From the NCBI RefSeq assembly GCF_900096995.1, contig NZ_OANT01000005.1, positions 62,001 to 126,000 of the forward strand: 64,000 nt of DNA. Direction: 5' to 3'. Below are positions 24,660 through 34,905 of this stretch, piece by piece; position 1 is the first letter of the stretch; every line of letters begins with the position of its first letter. The notes beneath the pieces were generated by a model. The model worked only from the letters and a program-made list of their open reading frames with translations. It did no database searches and was not told the origin of the DNA. The translations under genes and the position numbers were made by a program. This DNA comes from Acinetobacter puyangensis. GTDB taxonomy: Bacteria; Pseudomonadota; Gammaproteobacteria; Pseudomonadales; Moraxellaceae.

Positions 24660-27137
24660 ATGATACAACAGCTAAAGAAAAACTCTCTCCTGCAAGCAAT
24701 TCTTGGGCTCATCAGTCTAGGGACTGCGACACTTGCAATTGCCGAAAACAATGCACAGGGAAATGATGTTCAGGCCGAACGACAGGATTCCGCCAGTAAC
24801 GCCTATGCAAATAATTATGCCAAAGGAGAACAGTTTTACCAGCAGTATTATTTAACCCCGCAGCAACTCGCAGCATCAACACAGCAAGGCAATATCAAAC
24901 CGTCCACCCTCTGTTCAGGTACATGGGTTACACCCATAAGTCAGGACAGCAAAGCAACCAGTGATCCAGCACAAACGACCTCTATCATCGGTGCCGATCA
25001 GGGTTATTATGATCCGACAGGGACATCATTTCTGGAAGGGAATGTCACGATTGATCAGGATGGGCGCAGTATTCGGGCAGACAAAGTCGAACTGGATAAT
25101 ACCCAAACCTATGCTAAGGCAGAAGGTAATGTACAATTGGTACAGGGTGGACTTTTTTCTAAAAGTGAAGCGATTACCTATAATTTAAAAGAGCAAACAG
25201 GCGACTTAAAAGATAGCTTCTACATTAGTGAACAGCAACAGGCGCATGGTTATGCTGCCCAAATCAAAAGAACGGGTGCAAATACCGTCGAACTGGAAAA
25301 TGCCAGCTTTTCCACCTGTGAACCAAGTGCCAGCCCCGCTTGGCGAATTCAGGCCAAAACTATTGAACTCAATCAGGAAACAGGGCGCGGTATCACCAAA
25401 GATGCACGATTGTATATCAAAGATGTGCCGGTTCTGCCAATTCCGTATTTTAATTTTCCAATTGATGACCGCAGAACCACAGGTTTTTTAACCCCTTCTT
25501 TTGGTTATACCAATGATGGTGGTGTGCAACTGAGTGTACCCTATTACCTTAATCTGGCACCGAATTATGACTTGACGGCAACACCACGTTATCTTGGTGG
25601 ACGTGGCGTGATGATTGAAGGTGATTTTCGTTATTTAACCGGATCGTTTGGTGCCGGTAATCTTTGGGGCGGTTATTTACCCAGCGATCAGCGCTACAAT
25701 GATGAAGACCGAAAAGAGCTACATCTGCAACATCTCTGGCAAATTGATCCACAATGGCGGACCACGCTGGATTTAAACTACGTTTCCGACAAAGACTATT
25801 TTACCGATTTGGGCAATTCTCCAAACAGTCAGGATCAAGTTTATCAGGAAAGAACCTGGGCACTGTATTATGCCAATGGTATTCCTGGTATTACCGCACA
25901 GTTAAAAGTTCAGGATTTCCAAACCCTAGATGAAAGTATTGCGGATGTAGAGCGACCTTATGCACGCTTACCACAGTTTATTTTTCAATATCAGGGTGGC
26001 GACTTTACCGGATTAAGCTATTCCTTCTTGAATGATACAGCTTATTTTAAAAAGTCGCTGGATAACCCGACCGCCGAGATTGCCGAAAAAAACCCGAGTG
26101 GAACCAGAATTTATAATGAAGCATCAGTTAATTATAATTTCCGTACGCCGGGTATATTTGTGACACCAACTTTCACCGCCCGCAGTATTAATACTTTCTT
26201 CGATCAGGACACCACCAGCACTGTGACCAATTCGGTCAATAGTGACTCTATCGAAAAATCTGTGGCCGTACCGCAATTCACCCTTGATGCCGGCATGATT
26301 TTTGAAAAAGATGGCAATGTTTTACAGACTTTGAGTCCGCGTATTTTCTATGCCTACTCACCTTATAGAAATCAGAGCAATTTTCCAAATTTTGACAGTG
26401 CATCTGCGTCTTTAAGCTATGATCAATTGTTTAGCCCCTATCGTTTTTATGGCCATGACCGTCTGGAAGATAACAATTTTGCCTCGCTTGGTTTGACCTA
26501 TCGTTTATATGATCAGATTGGTCTGGAGCGTTTGCGTGCCAGTATTGGTCAAAGCTATTATTTTGCCGATCGTAGAGTTCAGCTTAATGAAACCGATCAG
26601 GTTGCAACCTCAAGTCGTACCGGTCCCGTGGTGACAGTATCGAGTCAATTGAGTAATACCATTAATGTAGTCGGCAATGCCGCATGGTTATCCAATGGTA
26701 AAAGTGCCTTAAATAATGTGTCATTAAATTATGCCGATGAAAAAGGTCGATTATACAATCTAGGTTATTATCATCGCCGTGAAATTAATGACCAAGGTCA
26801 ACAACCTTATCAACAAGTTGCAACCTCTTTTATACAACCAATTAACAACAATTGGCGTATTTTAGGCCATGTACAATACGACCTGAATAATGATCTGACC
26901 CGTGAAGTTCTGGTTGGGCTGAATTACGAATCCTGCTGCTGGGGCATATCGGTCTATGGTCGCTCATATTATAATGATTTAGATGATCCGACTGCTTCCG
27001 ATATATCACCCAAACGGGCAGTTATGGCAGAATTCTCACTTAAAGGTTTAGGTGGTCTGTCGGGTAAACTTACATCTTTACTTGAAAATCGTGTGATCGG
27101 TTTTGATCATGTTAACCAAAATTGGACTCAACGTTAA
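24660..27137 (+). CDS. lptD: LPS-assembly outer membrane protein LptD
   Basis: Outer-membrane barrel that inserts lipopolysaccharide on the cell surface with LptE. 825 residues. It has a signal peptide (residues 1-28, LLQAILGLISLGTATLAIA), an LptA-like jellyroll domain (about 110-240) and a C-terminal beta barrel. Four cysteines, Cys85, Cys220, Cys759 and Cys760, match the E. coli pattern of two non-consecutive disulfides. No strong Shine-Dalgarno precedes the ATG. The stop directly abuts the surA frame. Confidence 0.95.
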   Translation: MIQQLKKNSLLQAILGLISLGTATLAIAENNAQGNDVQAERQDSASNAYANNYAKGEQFYQQYYLTPQQLAASTQQGNIKPSTLCSGTWVTPISQDSKATSDPAQTTSIIGADQGYYDPTGTSFLEGNVTIDQDGRSIRADKVELDNTQTYAKAEGNVQLVQGGLFSKSEAITYNLKEQTGDLKDSFYISEQQQAHGYAAQIKRTGANTVELENASFSTCEPSASPAWRIQAKTIELNQETGRGITKDARLYIKDVPVLPIPYFNFPIDDRRTTGFLTPSFGYTNDGGVQLSVPYYLNLAPNYDLTATPRYLGGRGVMIEGDFRYLTGSFGAGNLWGGYLPSDQRYNDEDRKELHLQHLWQIDPQWRTTLDLNYVSDKDYFTDLGNSPNSQDQVYQERTWALYYANGIPGITAQLKVQDFQTLDESIADVERPYARLPQFIFQYQGGDFTGLSYSFLNDTAYFKKSLDNPTAEIAEKNPSGTRIYNEASVNYNFRTPGIFVTPTFTARSINTFFDQDTTSTVTNSVNSDSIEKSVAVPQFTLDAGMIFEKDGNVLQTLSPRIFYAYSPYRNQSNFPNFDSASASLSYDQLFSPYRFYGHDRLEDNNFASLGLTYRLYDQIGLERLRASIGQSYYFADRRVQLNETDQVATSSRTGPVVTVSSQLSNTINVVGNAAWLSNGKSALNNVSLNYADEKGRLYNLGYYHRREINDQGQQPYQQVATSFIQPINNNWRILGHVQYDLNNDLTREVLVGLNYESCCWGISVYGRSYYNDLDDPTASDISPKRAVMAEFSLKGLGGLSGKLTSLLENRVIGFDHVNQNWTQR

Positions 27138-28454
27138 ATGAATGGCCATATTATGTTAAGAATGTTTCGCAATACAACACTGGCAATTGCATTATTTGCT
27201 TCATCACAGCTTTATGCAGCGCAAGTTGTTGATCAAGTCGTTGCTGTTGTTGATAGCAGTGTCATTTTAAAAAGCGATTTGGATCAAGCTGTGAATGTTG
27301 TGAGACAACAATTACAACAACAAGGACAAACTGTCCCACCAGAACAAGTTCTACGTAAAAATGTGCTTGATCAGTTGATCTTGCGTCAAGTACAGGTTGA
27401 ACAAGTCAAGCGTTTTGGCATCCAGCCAGATCCGGAAGCATTAAATAGTGCAGTATCTGCCATCGCAAAACAGGAAGGTTATTCTTCACTTGAAGCATTC
27501 CAGCAACATGTGGATAGCACTGGTGCCGGACGATATGCTCTGCTACGTGAACAAGTTGCAGAAGACCTAAATGTGACCCGATTACGCCAGCAACAAGTCA
27601 TGTCACGCATCAAAATCTCTGATCGGGATGTCGATAACTTTTTGAAATCGCCACAAGGTCAGGCTGTTTTAGGCAGTCAGGTACGTACTCTGCATATACG
27701 TATTGCCCCAAAATCGGCAAATACCACCACGGAAGAAGTAACTGAGGTTGCGACACAAGTCAAACAAGCCTTAAATGGCAGTGATGATGTGGCAACGATT
27801 GCCAAACAATTTAGCAATGACAAGGTTGATGTACAAGGTATTGATATGGGCTTTAGAGCTTTGGCCGATATTCCTGCCGATCTTGCTGCCCGTGTCAGTG
27901 GACTTGAAATTGGTCAAACCACAGAACTAATTCCAGCCAATGATGGCCTACATCTGCTCAAAGTCCTTGAACGTAAAGCTGATGATAAAAAAGCGCTTGT
28001 AGATCAATACTCTACTCGTCATATTCTGATTCAGCCATCGGAAGTCATCAGTCCGGAAGATGCCAAACAACGTATCGATCAAATCTATCAACGCCTACAA
28101 CAAGGTGCCGATTTTTCTGAACTGGCGGCGACCTATTCAGCCGATCCGGGATCTGCACGTAACGGCGGTAGTCTGGGCTGGGTAACACCGGGTGTGATGG
28201 TACCAGAATTTGAAACAGTGATGAAAAGCACGGCTGTTGGACAAATCAGCCAACCCTTCCAAACCCAATATGGCTGGCATATTCTAAAAGTTGAGGATAC
28301 CCGTCAGGTTGATATGACCAATGAATACCAGCGTCGTATGGCAAGACAAATTTTGGGTGAGCGTCAGTTTGATGCAGAAATCGATGGTTGGTTGCGTGAA
28401 ATTCGTGCCAATGCCTATGTCGATATTAAAGACCCTGCATTAAAAGACGACTAA
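27138..28454 (+). CDS. surA: periplasmic chaperone/peptidyl-prolyl isomerase SurA
   Basis: 438-residue chaperone for outer-membrane proteins including LptD. Signal sequence TTLAIALFASSQLYAAQ, then a SurA N-terminal domain (about 25-175) and two parvulin domains (about 180-285 and 290-395; the second has GWHILKV and SLGWVTPG). The first ATG touches the lptD stop (TAAATG). ATG at 27153, giving MLRMFRNTTLA, is an equally good start. lptD-surA is a widely conserved pair. Confidence 0.94.
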   Translation: MNGHIMLRMFRNTTLAIALFASSQLYAAQVVDQVVAVVDSSVILKSDLDQAVNVVRQQLQQQGQTVPPEQVLRKNVLDQLILRQVQVEQVKRFGIQPDPEALNSAVSAIAKQEGYSSLEAFQQHVDSTGAGRYALLREQVAEDLNVTRLRQQQVMSRIKISDRDVDNFLKSPQGQAVLGSQVRTLHIRIAPKSANTTTEEVTEVATQVKQALNGSDDVATIAKQFSNDKVDVQGIDMGFRALADIPADLAARVSGLEIGQTTELIPANDGLHLLKVLERKADDKKALVDQYSTRHILIQPSEVISPEDAKQRIDQIYQRLQQGADFSELAATYSADPGSARNGGSLGWVTPGVMVPEFETVMKSTAVGQISQPFQTQYGWHILKVEDTRQVDMTNEYQRRMARQILGERQFDAEIDGWLREIRANAYVDIKDPALKDD

Positions 28455-28498
28455 AATCGTGACATCTAAATAATCCATCATACAATAAGCTTTAACAG

Positions 28499-28526
28499 AA
28501 CCAGATCTTCGGATTTGGTTTTTTTA
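28499..28526 (+). terminator. intrinsic terminator after lptD-surA
   Basis: AACCAGATC (28499-28507) pairs with GATTTGGTT (28512-28520) around a C(TTCG)G tetraloop, followed by a run of T. A classic rho-independent terminator 45 bases after the surA stop. Confidence 0.9.
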
Positions 28527-28721
28527 TTGATGTGTATATGACAAAAGATTCCCTATAACCAATGAAAAATAGATTCTGTAAATCAATAGGTATTTTCTAG
28601 GATTAATGAAATTATAAAAAAATCAAAATTTTACTCTATTTTTAAAAATTTCTATTTTATCAAAAGTGAAATATCTATAGCGAACTGAGTGGTTTTAAAA
28701 TCATTATCAGGATTGGCTAAA
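28527..28721. other. AT-rich intergenic region before dnaE
   Basis: Nothing gene-like seen. Very AT-rich and presumably contains the promoter of dnaE and of the small ORF at 28722; no single -35/-10 pair stands out. Confidence 0.4.
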
Positions 28722-28820
28722 ATGCCTTCAGATACGAATTTACAAGGCAAAAAACCGCTTAAATTCTTAAGAAGCAAGCACAGTCGTGCTAAACTTCCTA
28801 CACAAATTTTTAACCGTTAA
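28722..28820 (+). CDS. candidate small basic protein upstream of dnaE (32 aa)
   Basis: ATG at 28722 and TAA at 28818 enclose 32 codons for a strongly basic peptide that starts MPSDTNLQGKKPLKFLRSK and ends THIFNR-like (TQIFNR). An AGGA lies about 11 bases upstream, which is weak. It ends 26 bases before dnaE, so it could be a leader ORF of dnaE. The regular amino-acid composition and lack of rare runs favour a real product, but no family is recognised. Confidence 0.35.
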   Translation: MPSDTNLQGKKPLKFLRSKHSRAKLPTQIFNR

Positions 28821-28846
28821 CCCCAGATTGAGTGTAAACAGATACG

Positions 28847-31800
28847 ATGAATCAATTTGTCCATTTAGGTATTCATAGCGAATATTCCATTACCGACTCC
28901 ATTATTCGGATACCTGATTTGGTCAAAGCTGCATCCGCAGAAAAGATGCCTGCACTGGCATTAACGGATCTTTCCAACCTGCATGCCGCAGTGAAATTCT
29001 ATAAAGCCTGCCTGAATAAAGGCATTAAGCCAATTTTTGGTAGCGATCTCAGAATTCTTGATGAACAGCACCGTATTACCCTGTTGGCAATGAATAATCA
29101 TGGCTGGCGTAATCTGACTGAGCTAGTCTCAAAAGGTTTTACCGAAGGTTTAAAACTTGATATTCCGATTGTTGATAAATCGTGGATTTTCAGCCAATCT
29201 GACGATCTGATTGCATTGCTTGGTATCAATAGTGATGTCGGTCAGGCGCTATGTTCGTCCAATCCGCAAAGAGCACAGCCTCTGCTTGAAGAATGGATTG
29301 AACATTTTGGTGATCGTGTCTATTTTGCCATCACCCGTACCGGCCGCCCAAACGAAGAATTATTTATCCAACACGCTTGTAAACTTGCTCAAAGTTATAA
29401 GATTGGGATTGTGGCGCATAATGATCTGCGTTTTATCAAACAAGAAGATTTTGATGCCCATGAAGCCCGTGTTTGTATTGCAGAAGGCTATGTACTCGGT
29501 GATGAGCGCCGACCACGTACCTATAGTGATCAGCAATACTTTAAAACCGCCGCAGAAATGCAGCAACTGTTTACTGATCTACCGCATGCTCTTAGCAATA
29601 GCCTGTATATCGCTCAGCGTTGTACCGTCAGTTTGACTTTAGGCGAAAATTTTCTACCCGATTATCCGATTCCACCTGAATTTACCACAGACACCTTCTT
29701 TGCCCATATCTCCAGGGAAGGTCTGGAAGAACGTTTAAATTATCTTTATCCAGTCGAAAAACGTGATGATAATTGGTCGGAACAACGTAAAAAATACGAT
29801 GAGCGCCTGCAATACGAAATTGATATTATTCTTAAGATGGGATTCCCTGGCTACTTCTTGATCGTGATGGACTTTATCCAGTGGGCAAAAAGTAACGGTG
29901 TACCTGTCGGCCCTGGCCGTGGTTCGGGCGCTGGTTCTCTGGTGGCTTATAGCTTAAAAATTACCGATCTGGATCCTCTGCGTTACGACTTGCTGTTTGA
30001 ACGATTCCTGAATCCAGAACGGGTATCCATGCCCGACTTCGACGTGGATTTTTGTATTGCAGGACGTGACCGTGTCATCGATTACGTCTCTCAACACTAT
30101 GGTCGGGAAGCCGTATCGCAAATTGCCACATTCGGTACCATGGCAGCAAAAGGTGCAATTCGTGATGTGGCCCGTGTACTGGGTAAATCCTACGGTCTAG
30201 CGGATAAAATTTCCAAACTGGTACCCACCAAGCCCTTGGGTGTTGATCTTGCCACAGCACTGGAAATGGAACCTCAACTCAAGGATATGGTCACCAATCC
30301 TTCCAATCCCGAATATGATGATGCTGCTGAAATCTGGGAAATGGCGCTTAAACTTGAAGGCATCACCCGAAATACCGGTAAACATGCCGGTGGCGTAGTG
30401 ATCTCACCTGGAAAAATTACCGATTATTCTGCGGTAAGCTGTGAAGCAGATGGCAGTGGTCGGGTCAGTCAGTTTGATAAGGACGATGTAGAAGCTGTCG
30501 GTCTGGTTAAATTCGACTTCTTGGGCTTACGTAATTTAACCGTCATCGAAGATGCAGTGCAAAATATCAATAAACGTTTGCCCGCAGATCAACATGTGGA
30601 TATTTCCCATATTCCCTTGGAAGATCCCGACGCCTATCATATTTTTGCCAGTGCCAACACGACTGCGGTATTCCAGTTTGAATCCGTCGGCATGAAACGC
30701 ATGCTGAAAGAGGCGCGTCCGAGTAAATTTGAAGAAATTATTGCCTTCGTATCGCTGTATCGCCCCGGCCCCATGGATCTGATCCCCGACTTTATCCATC
30801 GTATGCATGGTGGTGAATTTGAATATCTTCATCCATTACTCGAAGGCGTACTGGAACCGACCTATGGCATCATGGTGTATCAGGAACAAGTAATGCAGGC
30901 CGCACAGTATTGTGCCGGTTATACACTTGGTGGTGCGGACTTGCTACGCCGTGCCATGGGGAAAAAGAAAGTTGAAGAAATGGTGAAACATCGCCAAATC
31001 TTTATCGAAGGTGCTGCCAAGAAAAATATTGATGAGGCTACCGCCAATCATATTTTCGATTATATGGAAAAATTCGCAGGTTACGGTTTTAACAAATCGC
31101 ACGCTGCGGCTTATGCGCTCGTCGCCTATCATACCGCATGGCTCAAAGCGCATTACCCTGCCGAATTCATGGCCGCGGTGATGACGTCGGAAATGCAAAA
31201 TACCGACAATGTGGTCTTTCTAATTGACGATTGTCGTAACAATCAACTGGAGGTCTTACCACCTTCCATTAACCTCTCGGATTACCGCTTTAAAGCCATT
31301 AAGCCAGATACCATTGTTTATGGACTTGGCGCAATTAAAGGCGTGGGCGAACAAGCGATGCAGTCGGTGATAGACTCACGCAATCAGGAAGGTGAATTTA
31401 AGGATTTATTCGACTTTTGCCACCGTATCGATCTGAAAAAAATCAATAAACGTACGCTGGAAGCCCTGATTCGAGCAGGCGCAATGGATTGTCTTGACAT
31501 AGAGCGCTCCACATTGATGGCACAATTGCCAGAAGCAGTTCAGGCGGCTGATCAAGCGCGCAATAACCGTGAAACCGGTATTATGGACTTATTTGGTGAA
31601 GTCGAAGAAGTTCAGCGTAAGCCAGTTAAACCAGTCAAGCCTTGGAGTGATGAAGTTCGACTCAAAGGTGAAAAAGATACGCTTGGACTCTATCTCACTG
31701 GACATCCAATTGATGTCTATCGAGATGAACTTAAATGTTTTATTCCGCATCCACTCAATGCGGTGACTGCAACCCGTCGTGGGGTAACTACCGTATTTAC

Positions 31801-32437
31801 CGGATTGATACTTGACGTTGCTCATTTTCCCAATCGGACACTGATCACCCTTGATGATGGTACAGCCCGACTAGAAGTTTCAACCAACCGCGAACGCTAT
31901 GAACGCTTTAAGGATATTCTTCAGGTCGACAAAGTGATTATCATCGAAGGTGAAGTCTCTGAACGTGAAGGTTTTGATCGACCAATGGGACGATTAAGCA
32001 AAGCCTTTACGCTAAATGAAATTCGGCAAAAACGGGCACAGGCCATTTATATCCAGTTTGAGCAGCAGGATTTACCGCGCAATCTTGCCAAAGAATTGAA
32101 ACAGGCCATTGCCGATTTTATCAATGTAGATCAACAAATACATATTCCGGTTCGCTTAAAACTGAACTTCGAATTTGCAGAATTTGAATTACATCCCAAT
32201 GACGAATGGTGCGTCTATCCATGTGATGAACTGATGTTTAGACTCAGAGAAAGCATTGGTAAGGAACACATCCGAGTCGATTACAAAGTTAAGTCCAAAG
32301 CTGTGCAAATCGTTGAATCAAATTATCGTTTACAGGATGTCAAACCACTCAAAAATCCTGATCCAGATATCGATCCCGAAGGCATGCTCAAGGATGATTC
32401 AGCTTATGATACTGATGATTATGCTCAGTACTCCTAA
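28847..32437 (+). CDS. dnaE: DNA polymerase III alpha subunit
   Basis: Replicative polymerase, 1196 residues (E. coli 1160). Order: N-terminal PHP domain (FVHLGIHSEYSITDS), C-family polymerase palm and fingers with the catalytic MPDFDVDFC and GPGRGSGAGSLVAYSL, then YGFNKSHAAAYALVAYHTAWLK, a helix-hairpin-helix region, an OB fold (TTVFTGLILDVAHFPN, about 985-1060) and a C-terminal tail. PHP residues are partly degenerate as in other proofreading-dependent DnaE proteins. ATG at 28847 gives the family start MNQFVHL. Confidence 0.97.
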   Translation: MNQFVHLGIHSEYSITDSIIRIPDLVKAASAEKMPALALTDLSNLHAAVKFYKACLNKGIKPIFGSDLRILDEQHRITLLAMNNHGWRNLTELVSKGFTEGLKLDIPIVDKSWIFSQSDDLIALLGINSDVGQALCSSNPQRAQPLLEEWIEHFGDRVYFAITRTGRPNEELFIQHACKLAQSYKIGIVAHNDLRFIKQEDFDAHEARVCIAEGYVLGDERRPRTYSDQQYFKTAAEMQQLFTDLPHALSNSLYIAQRCTVSLTLGENFLPDYPIPPEFTTDTFFAHISREGLEERLNYLYPVEKRDDNWSEQRKKYDERLQYEIDIILKMGFPGYFLIVMDFIQWAKSNGVPVGPGRGSGAGSLVAYSLKITDLDPLRYDLLFERFLNPERVSMPDFDVDFCIAGRDRVIDYVSQHYGREAVSQIATFGTMAAKGAIRDVARVLGKSYGLADKISKLVPTKPLGVDLATALEMEPQLKDMVTNPSNPEYDDAAEIWEMALKLEGITRNTGKHAGGVVISPGKITDYSAVSCEADGSGRVSQFDKDDVEAVGLVKFDFLGLRNLTVIEDAVQNINKRLPADQHVDISHIPLEDPDAYHIFASANTTAVFQFESVGMKRMLKEARPSKFEEIIAFVSLYRPGPMDLIPDFIHRMHGGEFEYLHPLLEGVLEPTYGIMVYQEQVMQAAQYCAGYTLGGADLLRRAMGKKKVEEMVKHRQIFIEGAAKKNIDEATANHIFDYMEKFAGYGFNKSHAAAYALVAYHTAWLKAHYPAEFMAAVMTSEMQNTDNVVFLIDDCRNNQLEVLPPSINLSDYRFKAIKPDTIVYGLGAIKGVGEQAMQSVIDSRNQEGEFKDLFDFCHRIDLKKINKRTLEALIRAGAMDCLDIERSTLMAQLPEAVQAADQARNNRETGIMDLFGEVEEVQRKPVKPVKPWSDEVRLKGEKDTLGLYLTGHPIDVYRDELKCFIPHPLNAVTATRRGVTTVFTGLILDVAHFPNRTLITLDDGTARLEVSTNRERYERFKDILQVDKVIIIEGEVSEREGFDRPMGRLSKAFTLNEIRQKRAQAIYIQFEQQDLPRNLAKELKQAIADFINVDQQIHIPVRLKLNFEFAEFELHPNDEWCVYPCDELMFRLRESIGKEHIRVDYKVKSKAVQIVESNYRLQDVKPLKNPDPDIDPEGMLKDDSAYDTDDYAQYS

Positions 32438-32459
32438 CCCGATGAGCATAAGAAAATAA

Positions 32460-32478
32460 TGCCTAACTTGGTTAGGCA
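32460..32478. terminator. hairpin between convergent dnaE and rcnB-like gene
   Basis: TGCCTAAC (32460-32467) and GTTAGGCA (32471-32478) form an eight-base-pair stem with a three-base loop. T-rich sequence follows better on the minus side. Likely a two-way terminator for the convergent genes. Confidence 0.6.
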
Positions 32479-32509
32479 TCAGACAGTTTAATTTTTGAAA
32501 ATAGCTTAA

Positions 32510-32950
32510 TTAATATTGGTTGCCCATAAAAATTGCGGTGATAATGCTTGTTGCAATCGCAACCAAAACATAATCACCATTCACTTCAAGCCATCTATGA
32601 CCTTTAGGCGGTTGCGGTAAATTACGGTTCTGCCAATCATTTACATAATGATTTTGCCCTCTATACTCTTGTGGTATAGGTTGCCCTCTTTGCCAATCTT
32701 CAGAAGGTCGAGGTCCATTATTTCTGCTTTGACCTTGCTGATGAGGACCGTTATATCCTTGGGGATTACCGCGTTGATCTCGATCATCTCTATACTGATT
32801 ATTTGATGGACCTTGATCAAAACGTTGTTGATGCTGATCATTTCTGGGTTGTTGATCCGCAGCAAAATCTCTCGGCGCTGCAATAGAAAGCATACTTGTT
32901 GAAAGCATGGTAACAGCCAGTATCGCAGTGAAAGTTTTATTTTTAAACAT
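32510..32950 (-). CDS. RcnB-family periplasmic protein
   Basis: 146 residues from ATG at 32950 (MFKNKTFTAILAVTMLSTS), which has GGAG seven bases upstream; an upstream in-frame ATG at 32992 has no ribosome-binding site. It has a signal peptide ending near SIAA, a long Gln/Asn/Arg/Pro-rich low-complexity middle, and the C-terminal RcnB-type segment LPQPPKGHRWLEVNGDYVLVAIATSIITAIF. The E. coli relative RcnB affects nickel/cobalt homeostasis; here only the domain is certain, not the metal. Confidence 0.8.
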   Translation of the reverse strand: MFKNKTFTAILAVTMLSTSMLSIAAPRDFAADQQPRNDQHQQRFDQGPSNNQYRDDRDQRGNPQGYNGPHQQGQSRNNGPRPSEDWQRGQPIPQEYRGQNHYVNDWQNRNLPQPPKGHRWLEVNGDYVLVAIATSIITAIFMGNQY

Positions 32951-33209
32951 AGTTAACTCCTTATTTATAGGCATATTCAAGCAATAAAACATAGGTGAAA
33001 TATGAACAAATTAAATCGTTATGTAATATCCGCAATAAATTATGCGCTTAATTCAGACAAATTTTCATATACCCTCATCATTTACGCTGTATTCGCATAG
33101 TAAAATTTTAGCTAAAGATGATGTTTTATAAAAAATATTCTGTAATTCATTAAAATTATGTTCAGAAACTTATATAATCAAATCACTTATTGTCATAAAT
33201 CAATATTGA

Positions 33210-34046
33210 ATGTCCACCACGTCTAATCCTGTAAGTCTAAATCAAATCCGTATCGTCATGGTCAATACTACCTTGCCTGCCAATATTGGTGCGGCACTAC
33301 GGGCAATGAAAACCATGGGACTCCAGCATCTTGTTCTGGTCAATCCAAAAACCTTCCCACATCCCGATATCGATGCACTGGCTGCCGGTGCAAGTGATCT
33401 GATCGCACAGATTGAAGTTGTCGATACACTTGAACAAGCCATTGCAGACTGCCATCTCGTATTTGGTACCAGTGCCAGAAGTCGCACCATTCCGTGGCCA
33501 TTGCTGGATGTACGTCCGGCAGCACAGGAAATCTTCCATGCTTCACAAAAACAGCAAAACATTGCCATATTATTTGGACGTGAAGATCGTGGGCTGACCA
33601 ATGAAGAACTGGCGCTGGCCAATTACCATTTAACCATTCCGGTTAATCCGGATTATGGTGTACTCAACGTCGCACAAGCAATTCAAGTGGTAAGTTATGA
33701 ACTACGCATGGCAGCTTTATCTGAGCAACCACAAGTACAATCTGAAACTATGCCATTGGTACAAAATCAATCTATGCAGTGGGATGAACCACTGGTCACC
33801 CAACAACAAATGCAGCAATTTTATCCTCATCTTGAGCAAACATTGATTGATATTGACTTTCTTGATGAAAAAAATCCGAGATTACTGCCTTTACGCTTGC
33901 GTCGGCTGTTTGGACGCATACAATTAGATCGTATGGAATATCATTTATTGCGTGGTGTCTTGACCCGTGTGCAAGCACTGGCCAAAGGCACATGGCATCC
34001 CTCAAAAGCGAAAGATATACAGCATGGAGAGCAATCAGATGTTTAA
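33210..34046 (+). CDS. trmJ: tRNA (cytidine/uridine-32-2'-O)-methyltransferase TrmJ
   Basis: 278-residue SpoU-class (SPOUT knot) methyltransferase. Motifs in order: [23 protein letters not shown] (N-terminal Asn/Arg motif), [15 protein letters not shown] and [21 protein letters not shown]. The C-terminal ~100 residues are the dimer-stabilising extension typical of TrmJ. The TATAAT-like box at 33172 may be its -10 element. Last eight bases overlap cysE, as in iscR-type neighbourhoods, but no isc genes follow. Confidence 0.9.
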   Translation: MSTTSNPVSLNQIRIVMVNTTLPANIGAALRAMKTMGLQHLVLVNPKTFPHPDIDALAAGASDLIAQIEVVDTLEQAIADCHLVFGTSARSRTIPWPLLDVRPAAQEIFHASQKQQNIAILFGREDRGLTNEELALANYHLTIPVNPDYGVLNVAQAIQVVSYELRMAALSEQPQVQSETMPLVQNQSMQWDEPLVTQQQMQQFYPHLEQTLIDIDFLDEKNPRLLPLRLRRLFGRIQLDRMEYHLLRGVLTRVQALAKGTWHPSKAKDIQHGEQSDV

Positions 34047-34833
34047 ACAGCTTAAAGAAGACATTCAAGCCGTATTTGATCGTGATCCAGCTGCAAGAAA
34101 TACGGTTGAAGTCTTGACCACTTATCCTGGGATTCATGCGCTGATGGCACATCGGGTCGCCCATCAATTATGGCAAAAAGAGTTTAAAGGTACGGCGCGT
34201 ACATTATCGGCATTCAGTCGCATGGTAACAGGTATCGAAATTCATCCCGGTGCAAAAATTGGTAAACGCTTTTTTATCGATCATGGCATGGGTGTCGTGA
34301 TTGGCGAAACTGCCGAAATTGGTGATGATGTCACGCTATACCATGGGGTAACGCTTGGTGGCACGACATGGAATAAAGGCAAACGTCACCCCACGCTTGA
34401 AGATGGCGTGATCGTGGGTGCAGGTGCAAAAATCCTCGGGCCGTTTATTGTGGGTAAGAATGCTAAAGTCGGCTCCAATGCTGTCGTCACCAAAGCAGTG
34501 CCTGCCAATGCAACTGCGGTTGGGAATCCTGCCCGCTTTATCATCAAGGATCAAACTGAGCAACCTGATCATCAAGAAGAGCAAAATTCTGACTTCCAAC
34601 CTTATGCAGCGTCACAGGAACAACCAGATACCATGCTAGAAGGTATCCGCATTCTGATTGATCGACTGCAAAAAAATGAATTACAGATAAAACAACTGTA
34701 CACGCAGTTAAATAAACTTGATCCGGAGTTTAAAAAACCACGTCTATCACCACTATCAAAACAAGACAAACAGATTCTGGAAGAGGTAAAGCGTGAGTAT
34801 GACGTAACAATTGATAATAAATTGCCGGATTAA
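34039..34833 (+). CDS. cysE: serine O-acetyltransferase
   Basis: Makes O-acetylserine from serine and acetyl-CoA for cysteine synthesis. 264 residues from ATG at 34039 with GGAGA eight bases upstream; the earlier ATG at 34024 is less well placed. An N-terminal helical part begins [21 protein letters not shown], then the left-handed beta helix of hexapeptide repeats (about 65-170) holds the catalytic [16 protein letters not shown] and YHGVTLGGT. The C-terminal tail (about 175-264) is unusually long and charged for the short EpsC-like type. Overlaps trmJ by eight bases. Confidence 0.93.
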   Translation: MFKQLKEDIQAVFDRDPAARNTVEVLTTYPGIHALMAHRVAHQLWQKEFKGTARTLSAFSRMVTGIEIHPGAKIGKRFFIDHGMGVVIGETAEIGDDVTLYHGVTLGGTTWNKGKRHPTLEDGVIVGAGAKILGPFIVGKNAKVGSNAVVTKAVPANATAVGNPARFIIKDQTEQPDHQEEQNSDFQPYAASQEQPDTMLEGIRILIDRLQKNELQIKQLYTQLNKLDPEFKKPRLSPLSKQDKQILEEVKREYDVTIDNKLPD

Positions 34834-34905
34834 CGTAACTTGAGTTGAAAGAAAGAAAAAACTTTCCTAGACTTAGCCCTATTTCCTAAATAAACAAAAA
34901 CCTGG

